Shown piece after piece: positions 1 to 7,556 of a DNA stretch of 57,040 bases. Numbering within the stretch: position 1 is the stretch's first letter; each line of letters opens with the position of its first letter. The notes below the pieces were generated by a model, which was not told the DNA's origin, made no database searches, and saw nothing but the letters and a program-made list of their open reading frames with translations. The translations under genes and the position numbers were made by a program. The stretch is from an uncultured Acidimicrobiales bacterium (GTDB lineage Bacteria > Actinomycetota > Acidimicrobiia > Acidimicrobiales > SZUA-35), in assembly GCA_937997485.1 (NCBI GenBank), contig CALKTH010000088.1:1-57040 (forward strand). The letters run 5' to 3'.

Positions 1-1
1 C

Positions 2-271
2 GCAGCGGCAAGGCGGCGTCGCCGATGGAGTACTGCGCGCCTCGCTGAACAGGCGGGCGTTTCCGCCCCGACACTTCGAAAGGTCGAGCGCGGTGACCCG
101 TCGGTCGCCCTGGGGACTGCGCTCGATGTGGCCGTGCTCGTAGGCGTCCCGCTCTTCAGCTCGGACCCATCTGAGCTCGCAGTTCTTGCTGACAGTCTGG
201 TCGATCGCGCCGCCCTTTTTGGCAAGCGAGTTGTGCCGATCTCTGATCAGGGTCTTGATGATGACTTCTGA
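2..271 (+). CDS. HipB-like XRE antitoxin, 5' truncated by window edge
   Basis: The frame starting at base 2 is open from the window edge to TGA at 269-271 (89 codons). It contains a helix-turn-helix of the XRE/HipB type, with ARLAEQAGVS, then PTLRKVERGDPSVALGT, then a short hydrophobic stretch VAVLVGVPLF. This layout (LAxxAGVS...TLRxxERGDPSVxxGT) is typical of the DNA-binding antitoxin/autorepressor that precedes hipA. The start codon lies outside the window. The next reading frame begins with ATG codons overlapping its end (258-263), the usual hipB-hipA arrangement, but that partner is broken. Family assignment is from motif recognition only. A solitary XRE regulator is the alternative. Confidence 0.7.
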   Translation, partial: AAARRRRRWSTARLAEQAGVSAPTLRKVERGDPSVALGTALDVAVLVGVPLFSSDPSELAVLADSLVDRAALFGKRVVPISDQGLDDDF

Positions 272-423
272 CAACACTGGCCGGGCATTCCGATGGCGGC
301 TTCGTCGTCACCTTTGCCTACGGTCACTCTTACCTCGCGAACGAAGCTGCGATTCCGAGGTCGCCGACGATGTCGGTCTTACCGGCCCCGAGCGGGGAGA
401 GCTTTGGGGTAACCAAGTCATGA
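261..423 (+). pseudogene. Frameshifted N-terminal remnant of a hipA-like kinase toxin
   Basis: Immediately after the HipB-like gene an ATG at 261 opens in frame 3. The residues that look like HipA lie in frame 1 (277-357), including LAG, then VVTFAYGHSYL and AAIP. These match the conserved start of HipA proteins (LAGRL...F.YGRSYL....AIPL). The frame stops at TGA 421-423 and no kinase core follows before the GH2 gene. What is seen is a short similarity block out of frame with the expected start. The inference is that a hipBA pair lost its toxin by frameshift and deletion. Similarity covers only about 27 residues, so the call is tentative. Confidence 0.45.
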
Positions 424-585
424 ATCCCTTCGCCTCGTACGGATACGTGAACTAGGCCGTCGCTGTCGCCTTTCCTGGTAGCCGCCGCCGTCGCCCCGCA
501 CTGGCCGCCACCCGAATCCGAGCTCGGCCGCAGCAATCGTCATCGGTCGCTTGGCGTTGTGTGGCAAATGTGGGATGTTGCGGCG
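424..585. other. Non-coding stretch between hipA remnant and GH2 gene
   Basis: About 160 bases with no supported gene. With the degraded hipA segment before it, the gap from the HipB-like stop to the GH2 start is 314 bases. No convincing promoter, terminator or repeat was recognised here. GTG 559 or ATG 568 would extend the downstream gene slightly into it. Confidence 0.4.
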
Positions 586-2433
586 ATGGAGCGAACTACA
601 ACCCTGCTCACCAACCTCAGCTCGCGACGAGCCGCAGGCCAAGCCCGTTCGTTGGACGGCACGTGGCGCGGCATCATCGACCCGTACGACTCGGGCTACA
701 TCGACATCATGGGCGAGCGGAACAAGCGGGGCTACTACCGCGACTTCGCTCCCCGTCACCCGGCCGACCGAGTCGAGTACGACTTCGACACCTCGCTCGA
801 ACTCGAAGTGCCCGGCGACTGGAACACCCAGCACCCCGAACTCCACTACTACGAGGGCACCGTCTGGTACCGCCGCACGTTCGAATGCGACGCCGACGAG
901 CCAGAGGGAACCCGTTCGTTCCTGAGCTTCGGCGCAGCGAACCACACGACCCGCGTCTTCCTCGACGGGGAAGAACTCGCGCGACACGAGGGCGGCTTCG
1001 GCCCCTTCGCTGTCGAGGCCACGGGACGCCTCGCATCCGGCCATCACTCGCTCGTGGTGATGGTCAACAACCGGCGAGAACCGGACCGCATCCCGGCGAT
1101 GCGCACCGACTGGTGGAACTTCGGCGGCATCACTCGATCGGTCGAGATCATCACCGTGCCCACCAACTTCCTCCGAGACGCGTGGCTCACGATGAACGCC
1201 GACGGTTCCGTGCATGGCGGCCTCACCACGGACGCTCCATCTGGCCCGAACCTCCGAGCCGAGGAGGCCGGACTCGCCGGCATGTCCATTCGGATCGAGC
1301 TGTCGAGCGAATCAGGTGAGGCCAGGGAGGAACTGACCGTGCCAGTGCTTGGCACCGCCCCTCAGTTCGGCCAGCTTCTCACCACAGCTGCAGCCGACGC
1401 CTTCGCTCGCTGGCAACCGGGCGCCCCCGTCTTGCACAACGTGTCCTTCTCGCTTCTCTCGCCCAACGGTGACGAGGTGGACCGCATCGACGATCAAGTG
1501 GGCCTGCGAACCGTAAGGGTCGATGGCACCCAGATCTTCGTCAACGACGAGCCCGTCTTCTTGCACGGCATTGCGCTCCACGGCGAGGGTCCGACAGGCG
1601 GCAAACGAGCTCACGGCGATGCCGACGCGAAGGAGCTGTTGCAGTGGGCCGTGGATCTTGGCGCGAACTTCGTGCGCCTCTCCCACTACCAACACGACGA
1701 GGCCATGGTTCGGGAAACCGACCGTCTGGGCTTGCTGGCCTGGGGTGAGCTTCCCGTGTACTGGGGCATCGACTTCGGCATTGCCAACGTGCTGGCCAAC
1801 GGTCTGGCGCAGACAGAAGAGCTCGTCGTTCGAGACCGCAGCAGGGCCAGCCTGATCTTGTGGTCCGTGGCCAACGAGACACTTCCTGGACCGGAGCGAG
1901 AAGCATTCCTCACGGGCCTGATCAGCCGAGTCCGCGAGCTTGACCCCACACGGCTGGTCACCGCCGCGCTCCTCACCATCCCCTCGAACGACCCCGAGGT
2001 CCACGTGACGGATCCGCTGGGCGAGTTCGTCGACGTGATCGGCATCAACCAGTACCTCGGTTGGTACTACGGCGATCGAGCATCGATCCGGGAGACGAAT
2101 TGGTCCTCAGACTTCAACAAGCCGATCGTCTTCACTGAGCTGGGGGCGGGGGCCAAGTTCGGTAACCACGGGAACGAGAACGAGATCTGGACCGAGGAGT
2201 TCCAAGCCGCCGTTTACCGCGAACAGATCGCCATGATCGAGCGCCAGATGTCGGCCGACGGCGGACACGTCGCTGGCCTTTCACCTTGGATCCTGAAGGA
2301 CTTCCGTACCCCGATGCGAGTGCTGCCCGGCATCCAGGATGGCTACAACCGGAAGGGCCTGGTCAGCGAAGAAGGCGAACGCAAGCTCGCCTTCGATGTC
2401 CTACGCGACTGGTACCAGTCTCTGAGCGACTGA
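586..2433 (+). CDS. Glycoside hydrolase family 2 protein (beta-glucuronidase/galactosidase-like)
   Basis: A 615-aa enzyme with GH2 architecture: an N-terminal jelly-roll sugar-binding domain (about 20-185, with GTVWYRRTF and WNFGGITR), an Ig-like domain (about 190-300) and a TIM barrel (about 300-615). The acid/base glutamate is E431 in WSVANET and the nucleophile is E518 in IVFTELGAG, so the retaining mechanism appears intact. LSHYQHDEAMVRETDRLGLL is the usual barrel strand. The overall look is closest to UidA-like beta-glucuronidases, but substrate cannot be read from sequence. No signal peptide is seen, so it is probably cytoplasmic. Start codons at 559 (GTG), 568 (ATG) and 586 (ATG) are all possible; none has a strong ribosome binding site and 586 was chosen because the family's conserved part starts soon after. 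It stands alone and converges with the OmpA-domain gene. Confidence 0.85.
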   Translation: MERTTTLLTNLSSRRAAGQARSLDGTWRGIIDPYDSGYIDIMGERNKRGYYRDFAPRHPADRVEYDFDTSLELEVPGDWNTQHPELHYYEGTVWYRRTFECDADEPEGTRSFLSFGAANHTTRVFLDGEELARHEGGFGPFAVEATGRLASGHHSLVVMVNNRREPDRIPAMRTDWWNFGGITRSVEIITVPTNFLRDAWLTMNADGSVHGGLTTDAPSGPNLRAEEAGLAGMSIRIELSSESGEAREELTVPVLGTAPQFGQLLTTAAADAFARWQPGAPVLHNVSFSLLSPNGDEVDRIDDQVGLRTVRVDGTQIFVNDEPVFLHGIALHGEGPTGGKRAHGDADAKELLQWAVDLGANFVRLSHYQHDEAMVRETDRLGLLAWGELPVYWGIDFGIANVLANGLAQTEELVVRDRSRASLILWSVANETLPGPEREAFLTGLISRVRELDPTRLVTAALLTIPSNDPEVHVTDPLGEFVDVIGINQYLGWYYGDRASIRETNWSSDFNKPIVFTELGAGAKFGNHGNENEIWTEEFQAAVYREQIAMIERQMSADGGHVAGLSPWILKDFRTPMRVLPGIQDGYNRKGLVSEEGERKLAFDVLRDWYQSLSD

Positions 2434-2554
2434 AGGAGCGAGCCCTCACCGGAGCGACAGAAGCGGCGACCGTTCGTCACCGAGCGTGGCCCGAACGCGT
2501 CCGCGCCCCCTGCCACCACCGCAAGACGGCACAGCAGCCCAACAGCGCCAGGAG

Positions 2555-3727
2555 TTAGAGGGCGCCCTCGAACTCGAAGGCGATACGGCGGTTGGCGTCT
2601 CGGCCCTCTTCAGTGTCGTTGTCGCCGATGGGCTCCGACTCGCCCGCACCCCGGAAGTCCAACCGTTCGGCTGGCACGCCCAGCTCGATCAGTCGAACCT
2701 GCACAGCCTCTGCTCGTCGCTCGGAAAGCTCCTGGTTGATTTCAACCGAGCCCTGGTTGTCGGTGTGGCCCACCACTTCGACGTTGATGCCCGGCGTGGC
2801 GAGAATGGCATCGGCAATCGATTGGAGAATCGGATCGTTCTCCTCCGTCAGATCTGTGCTGCCTGAGGCAAACAGAATCGGCTGCTGTTCGACCTGTTCA
2901 CGCAACTTGGCTTCGAGACGGGCGAGGGCTTCTGGGCTCGTGTCGATTTCGAGCCCCGAGGTCTCGGTTGACGAGCCACCGAAGAAGGCCAGCACTCGGT
3001 CGGTGAATTCCTGGCCTCGAGTGTCACCAGCGTCGATCAGGCCCGAGATGTTGAACTGCGCGTCCTGCAAGGACGTGGTGGAGTCGACCGAGACCGAAGC
3101 CGCCTGAACGTTCTCGGCGCCATAGATCTGTTCGGCCACCAGGACGAACTGGTCTCGGGCCGCCGCATCAGGAAACGCCCCGTCCAGCACAATCGTGTTG
3201 TTTGTGATGACCGCCGACGCGGCAACCGGCGTGAGCGCCCGCTCGGTCAGGGTGAGGTCAACATCGCCCGCTCGCAAGCCGAGCGCAGCGGCAATGTCAG
3301 CCTGGAGACCGAGCGGCTGATCGTCGCCCTCCTCCGCCGAGCCTGTGACGTTCACAACTCCGCCGGCTAGCACGGCGTCGCTCGAGATCGACAGCTCGCT
3401 GAACACGTTCCCCTCGCCGTAGCGGGCCTCGGCGAGCCCAACGAGCTGAGCCTCGGCGCCCTCGTCAGGCACCGCTCCTCGCAGCGTGGCCTGCATTCCC
3501 TGAATGTCGAGCGCGATCTCAACGGGAGTTCCATCCACAGGCGAGGTGGTGGTCGTGGTCTCCACCGGACCCTCACCGTCGTCCGCCAGGTTGCCAAGCA
3601 CGACGAAACCGATCAGACCGCTGGCAATACCGGTGAGCAGAAGGAGGTAGAGCGCTCCCAATCTCGCGGCGCCTGATGTACGGCGGACGGGTTCCTCGAT
3701 CGCATTCTCGAGGTCGGGCTCGGTCAC
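2555..3727 (-). CDS. Membrane-anchored OmpA-domain protein
   Basis: A 390-aa protein with a short cytoplasmic tail (1-22), one membrane helix (about 23-45, LYLLLLTGIASGLIGFVVLG), a region of repeated BON-like alpha/beta units (about 60-270) and a C-terminal OmpA/MotB-like peptidoglycan-binding domain (about 280-388). The domain keeps the key Asp in EVVGHTDNQGS and the Arg in DANRRIAFEF that contact diaminopimelate in known OmpA domains. It should sit in the cytoplasmic membrane and grip the cell wall. The GTG start at 3727 lies 22 bases after the LLM oxidoreductase stop; an upstream in-frame start at 3814 would overlap that gene by 65 bases. It is last in a three-gene operon. A link to the nearby injection system is only positional. 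Confidence 0.8.
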   Translation of the reverse strand: MTEPDLENAIEEPVRRTSGAARLGALYLLLLTGIASGLIGFVVLGNLADDGEGPVETTTTTSPVDGTPVEIALDIQGMQATLRGAVPDEGAEAQLVGLAEARYGEGNVFSELSISSDAVLAGGVVNVTGSAEEGDDQPLGLQADIAAALGLRAGDVDLTLTERALTPVAASAVITNNTIVLDGAFPDAAARDQFVLVAEQIYGAENVQAASVSVDSTTSLQDAQFNISGLIDAGDTRGQEFTDRVLAFFGGSSTETSGLEIDTSPEALARLEAKLREQVEQQPILFASGSTDLTEENDPILQSIADAILATPGINVEVVGHTDNQGSVEINQELSERRAEAVQVRLIELGVPAERLDFRGAGESEPIGDNDTEEGRDANRRIAFEFEGAL

Positions 3728-3749
3728 GGCGGAGACGATAGCCAGGCGA

Positions 3750-4697
3750 TCAGGCGAGCAGGAGCCGCTTGACCTCACCAATCGTTTCGATCTCCGTTGC
3801 TCGATCGTTCCCAACCGGCGTCAGATTCAGTACCGAGGCACCCGCAGCCACGTACGGGGCCATGAATTCAGCGATGTCAGCCGCCGAACCAACGGGTGTG
3901 TAGCGCTCGAAGGGCTCGAACGGCATGCGGTAGAAGTTCTTCATTCCCTCTGCGACGTGCATTCGACCCTGCGCCGGATCGTCTCCGATCCCAACCCAGA
4001 GCTGAATGCCGTGCTGCCAAGCGATCGGCTCGCCATCGGGCGCGGTTCGCCCCAGCGCCGCCGCTTCGTGCTCAACGAACGCCATGCCTTCAGCGAGCCG
4101 GCGAGCAGAGCACCAGGCGGCCAACCAGCCTTCGCTGAACCGGGCTGCCCGCTTGAGGGCCACATCACTGCGCCCGCCAACGATGACGGGAATTGACGGC
4201 ATGGGACTGGGGCGGATCAGGCCCTCTTCGAATCGAAAGAACTCGTCGTTCCAGTCGACCTGCTCACCGGCAAGCAGACGTTGCACGATCTCGAGTGCGG
4301 CGTCCGTCCGACGACCCCGAGTTGCGGGATCAATACCGCACACCTCGAACTCATGGCGGTCCTCGCCACCCACGCCGACGCCGTAGGTCAGGCGTCCCGG
4401 GGCGACCGAAGCCAGTTCCGCAAGCTGCCGTGCGGCCACGAGAGGGTGCCGCAGCGCCAACAGGTGCACGCCGAGATACAAGCCGAGGCGAGGTTCAAGG
4501 CCGGACAAGGCCGCGAGATGCACGATGCCGTCAACTCCCGAACCGCCGCGAAAGCTGACATGGTCGGCGGTGAACAGATGATCGAGCCCGGCATCGGCGG
4601 CCGCGGCGAGAAGGGTTCGTTGCTCGGCATGGGGCAGGGAGAAAAGGTCGCGGGGCGGTGTGATGCCTACTCGCAACGTTGGGTTCGGGCCCGTCAC
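3750..4697 (-). CDS. LLM-class flavin-dependent oxidoreductase (luciferase-like)
   Basis: A 315-aa protein of the bacterial luciferase/F420-reductase superfamily. The TIM-barrel signature is seen in FTADHVSF, LGVHLLALRHPLVAARQLAELA, SVAPGRLTYGVGVGG, EIVQRLLAGEQVDW and IPVIVGGRSDVALKRAARFSEGWL. In Actinobacteria many relatives use F420, others FMN; the sequence does not settle which. GTG 4697 is chosen because it overlaps the stop of the upstream SUMF1-like gene by four bases (GTGA), indicating translational coupling. The longer open frame to 4868 is mostly shadow of that gene. Substrate unknown. Confidence 0.88.
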   Translation of the reverse strand: MTGPNPTLRVGITPPRDLFSLPHAEQRTLLAAAADAGLDHLFTADHVSFRGGSGVDGIVHLAALSGLEPRLGLYLGVHLLALRHPLVAARQLAELASVAPGRLTYGVGVGGEDRHEFEVCGIDPATRGRRTDAALEIVQRLLAGEQVDWNDEFFRFEEGLIRPSPMPSIPVIVGGRSDVALKRAARFSEGWLAAWCSARRLAEGMAFVEHEAAALGRTAPDGEPIAWQHGIQLWVGIGDDPAQGRMHVAEGMKNFYRMPFEPFERYTPVGSAADIAEFMAPYVAAGASVLNLTPVGNDRATEIETIGEVKRLLLA

Positions 4698-6013
4698 GAC
4701 CCGGACCGGTCGACGAAGCTCCGGCCAGCACCTGCCCGAATCACAATGTCGTCGAACTCCGCATCCATCTCGCCTTCGGACGGCGATTGCAAGAACAGCC
4801 CTGTGAACCCGCTGGTCAGCGTCGAATCGTTCGTGTTCCCCACCAACGCTCCGTCGACCTCGAACCACAAGTCGGGACCGATGGCTCTGGCCCGCAGCAG
4901 ATGACGTCCTTCGAGATCGAAGTCGAGTGGTCCCGAGGCCAGAACCCGGAGCGGCTCGCTGGCCGCGCCGTCAAGGAGGCCAATTCGCCACTCACCGTCG
5001 CCGAGGACGAAGGTGTAGGCCTTGCCTTCAGCCGCTCGAAGTGCGAGACCCCAGACCGCACTCGCCGTGTTGCCGGAGGCGGAAACGGTGACCTCGACTT
5101 CAGCGTCTCCAAGTTGCCCGGTTGGGGCGGGAACCAACGTACTCGTCGTGCCCACTCGTGAGGAGAACCGCAGTGTTCCCGCTGCGTCGTACGAGAGAGC
5201 GGCCCCCGGCTCCTCGAAGGTGCCCCAACCACTCGTGCTGCTCGTGAAATCGTCTCTGAAGACGGCGGCGCTCAGATTGGGCAGCGTTTCGTCTTCAACA
5301 ACGTCGGTCGCACAACGGAAGCCGACCGTCAACACAGCGTTGCCGTTCAAGACTTGCCGATAGGCGAGATCGGTGGGCTGGTCGGCGCTGCCGCCCTTCG
5401 CCACTCGCATGCCAGCTCCGACTGGTTCGTACACGGCGCCAACCCATTCCCAGACGCCGCCCGTGAGGTCCCGCACCCCATACATGCTTGCGCCGGCTGA
5501 ACCGGTCGGCACCGCATCGACGGCGACCTCGTTCGTCCAAGGGTAGGTGAGTCCGATCGGCCCCCGGCCCGCGGTCTCCCACTCCGACTCGGTCGGGAGC
5601 CGCTTGCCGAGCCATCGGCAGTACGCGTCGGCCGACGCCCAAGAAACACCATCGACTGCTTCGGCTCCAGTCCCAGGATCGGGGGAGGCAGAGGACCAGT
5701 CCCCGGGCCGGGTCCCTCCGGCGGCGACGTACGCCCCGAACTCATCGTTCGTCACTTCGTCGACATCGATCGCGAACGCGTCGAGCGTTGCGAAGGCCGC
5801 TCCGACCCGGTTGGGCAACGTGAGGTTGCTGCCGATCACCGAACGCCCGCCCGGCACCACAACCATGTCCTCTCCATTCGCCACCCCGGCGTCGAGTCGG
5901 GCATAGGTAAAGCCCGCTCCAGCAGCGACGAGTAGCCACACCACGCCAACCAGAATCAGCAGCCCGCGATCGGCGCGACGAGCTGGGCGAGAGGGGGATG
6001 ACATCCTCTCCAT
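4694..6013 (-). CDS. SUMF1/FGE-like membrane protein with C-terminal lectin-like domain
   Basis: A 439-aa protein. A membrane helix near the N-terminus (about 17-38) is followed by a formylglycine-generating-enzyme/SUMF1 fold (about 45-245) with PGGRSVIGSN, DEVTNDEFGAYV, VSWASADAYCRWLGKRLPTE, SEWETAGRG, YGVRDLTGGVWEWVG and GFRC. The C-terminal 190 residues (FRDDFTSSTSGWGTFEE onward, ending DAEFDDIVIR) look like a concanavalin/DUF1080-type beta sandwich. Most bacterial SUMF1 proteins lacking the copper-binding Cys pair are not sulfatase activators, and I do not see that pair clearly, so a binding or structural role outside the membrane is likely. Start may be 6013 or 6004 (ATG after GGAGAGG). 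It heads the minus-strand operon and is divergent from the Hsp70 gene. Confidence 0.75.
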   Translation of the reverse strand: MERMSSPSRPARRADRGLLILVGVVWLLVAAGAGFTYARLDAGVANGEDMVVVPGGRSVIGSNLTLPNRVGAAFATLDAFAIDVDEVTNDEFGAYVAAGGTRPGDWSSASPDPGTGAEAVDGVSWASADAYCRWLGKRLPTESEWETAGRGPIGLTYPWTNEVAVDAVPTGSAGASMYGVRDLTGGVWEWVGAVYEPVGAGMRVAKGGSADQPTDLAYRQVLNGNAVLTVGFRCATDVVEDETLPNLSAAVFRDDFTSSTSGWGTFEEPGAALSYDAAGTLRFSSRVGTTSTLVPAPTGQLGDAEVEVTVSASGNTASAVWGLALRAAEGKAYTFVLGDGEWRIGLLDGAASEPLRVLASGPLDFDLEGRHLLRARAIGPDLWFEVDGALVGNTNDSTLTSGFTGLFLQSPSEGEMDAEFDDIVIRAGAGRSFVDRSGS

Positions 6014-6035
6014 CCCAGCACATCTGGGAACGTTT

Positions 6036-6063
6036 GTGTGTATAGAACCGACTACGGTCCTCA
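6036..6063 (-). promoter_or_regulatory. Possible promoter of the SUMF1-like operon
   Basis: On the minus strand TTGAGG (6063-6058) is followed after 14 bases by TATACA (6043-6038), a good -10 match with a spacer shorter than the usual 17. It lies about 25 bases before the SUMF1-like start, inside the 73-base divergent gap to the Hsp70 gene. Weak prediction. Confidence 0.25.
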
Positions 6064-6086
6064 AGCGTGAGGGGGAACACGTCCGC

Positions 6087-7556
6087 ATGACCTACAGGCT
6101 CGGGGTTGACCTCGGCACGACGTTTTCAGCTGCGGCTGTTGTCACCGATGCGCGCGCCACTTCCGTGGGGCTTGGCAACCAATCGCACGTCATTCCCAGC
6201 GTCGTTGGCCTTGACGAGCAGAACGGGATCATCGTCGGCGAGTCCGCTGAACGGCAGGCTCGCGTCGACCCGACGGCATCCGCCCGCGAGTTCAAGCGTC
6301 GCATCGGCGACACGACCCCCTACCTGATACGGGGGACACCTTTCTCGCCCGAGGCGTTGACCGGCCACCTACTGCATTGGATCGTGCAGCGCGTCTCACA
6401 GATCGAGGGAGAGGCGCCGAGCGGTATCCGACTCACACATCCCGCGAACTGGGGTCCCTACCAAAAGGACATCCTGGGCGAGGCCGCCCGGCTGATCGGT
6501 CTGTCGGACATCTCGTTCATGTCCGAGCCCGAGGCGGCGGCGGTCCACTACGCCACGATGGAACGGATTCCTGATGGTGCCGTGGTCGCCATCTATGACT
6601 TGGGCGGCGGCACCTTCGATGCGTCCGTCTTGCGTCGTGAGGGTGGCGGCTTCCGCACGCTGGGAAAACCGGAAGGCATCGCTCGCCTCGGCGGGATCGA
6701 TTTCGATGAGGCCGTCTTCGCCCACGTCACCCGCTCACTGGGAGACGCCTGGCACTCGCTCGACATCACTTCGTCGGCTTCGCTCGCCGCTCTTGCCCGG
6801 CTCCGGCGCGATTGTGTCGCGGCCAAGGAAGACCTCTCAAGTCGAAGCACCACCTCGATCGATGCGTTGCTGCCCGGACTCAACGCGGAAATCCGCCTGA
6901 CTCGAGCGGAGTTCGAGTCAATGATCACCCTGCCGATCCAAGAGACAATCGCTTCGCTGGAGCGGGCCATCGCTTCAGCGGAGATCACCCCAGCCGATAT
7001 TCACAATGTGCTGCTGGTTGGAGGTTCGTCCCGAGTTCCACTGGTCTCCCAGATGGTCTCGGCTGCCTTGGGACGCCCGGTCGCGCTCGATGCGCATCCC
7101 AAGTACGCGGTGTCTCTGGGCGCAGCCATCGCACTCGACATCGAGCGCAGTGCGAGCCACGCAGACTTCTCGACGATCGACATCGATCAGGACGAGCGCG
7201 CCGACATCTCGACGGCGTTCTCAGACCCTGCGGGACCGACGGCACAACAGAGGCAAGCCGAAGCGCTGCGGGTTCCACTCGCACCCGCCGCCCCTGCACC
7301 CACCGTTCTGACACCCACCATCATCGAGCCCGAACCTGAGGTTCTCTCCCTCGAGCCGGATCCCGCTCCCACCCCGGCACCTGAAGAGCCCCGAGCCAGG
7401 GTGTTTCCTTCGACCACGCTGGCGACAGTCTTCCTCGTGCTTGGTCTGCTGGCTCTCGCAGCGCTGATCGCGTGGTGGGTCTTGGTCGGGCCGCCGCAGG
7501 GGGTACCCGTCGAGCAGTTCTCGCTTGGACTCCACAGCTCTCCGCCAGGGTCGTGA
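6087..7556 (+). CDS. Hsp70/DnaK-type actin-fold ATPase with C-terminal membrane helix
   Basis: A 489-aa protein. The Hsp70 nucleotide-binding domain is intact: phosphate 1 VDLGTTFSAA (about 7-16), phosphate 2 IYDLGGGTFDAS (about 169-180), adenosine motif LLVGGSSRVPLVSQ (about 308-321). The usual substrate-binding domain is missing. In its place is a Pro/Ala-rich linker (about 385-440) and a single membrane helix (about 445-468, TVFLVLGLLALAALIAWW), with a short tail. This predicts a cytoplasmic ATPase tethered to the membrane. ATG 6087 has a purine-rich GAGGGGG upstream; the open frame to 6036 has no similarity. It overlaps the next GTPase gene by four bases (GTGA) and so heads an operon with the dynamin pair. 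A true chaperone role is doubtful without the peptide-binding part. Confidence 0.88.
   Translation: MTYRLGVDLGTTFSAAAVVTDARATSVGLGNQSHVIPSVVGLDEQNGIIVGESAERQARVDPTASAREFKRRIGDTTPYLIRGTPFSPEALTGHLLHWIVQRVSQIEGEAPSGIRLTHPANWGPYQKDILGEAARLIGLSDISFMSEPEAAAVHYATMERIPDGAVVAIYDLGGGTFDASVLRREGGGFRTLGKPEGIARLGGIDFDEAVFAHVTRSLGDAWHSLDITSSASLAALARLRRDCVAAKEDLSSRSTTSIDALLPGLNAEIRLTRAEFESMITLPIQETIASLERAIASAEITPADIHNVLLVGGSSRVPLVSQMVSAALGRPVALDAHPKYAVSLGAAIALDIERSASHADFSTIDIDQDERADISTAFSDPAGPTAQQRQAEALRVPLAPAAPAPTVLTPTIIEPEPEVLSLEPDPAPTPAPEEPRARVFPSTTLATVFLVLGLLALAALIAWWVLVGPPQGVPVEQFSLGLHSSPPGS

Noticed and set aside
344..356. GAAGCTGCGATTC shared with 37452-37464 near repeat copy 1
   Set aside because: A 13-base match is expected many times by chance in 57 kb, and the flanks do not match.
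418..1215. Long antisense frame over the GH2 gene
   Set aside because: It mirrors codon composition of the GH2 gene, has no recognisable domain, and the GH2 frame has both catalytic motifs.
586..2433. GH2 enzyme as injected cargo
   Set aside because: No delivery tag and separated from the structural genes by an opposite-strand operon.
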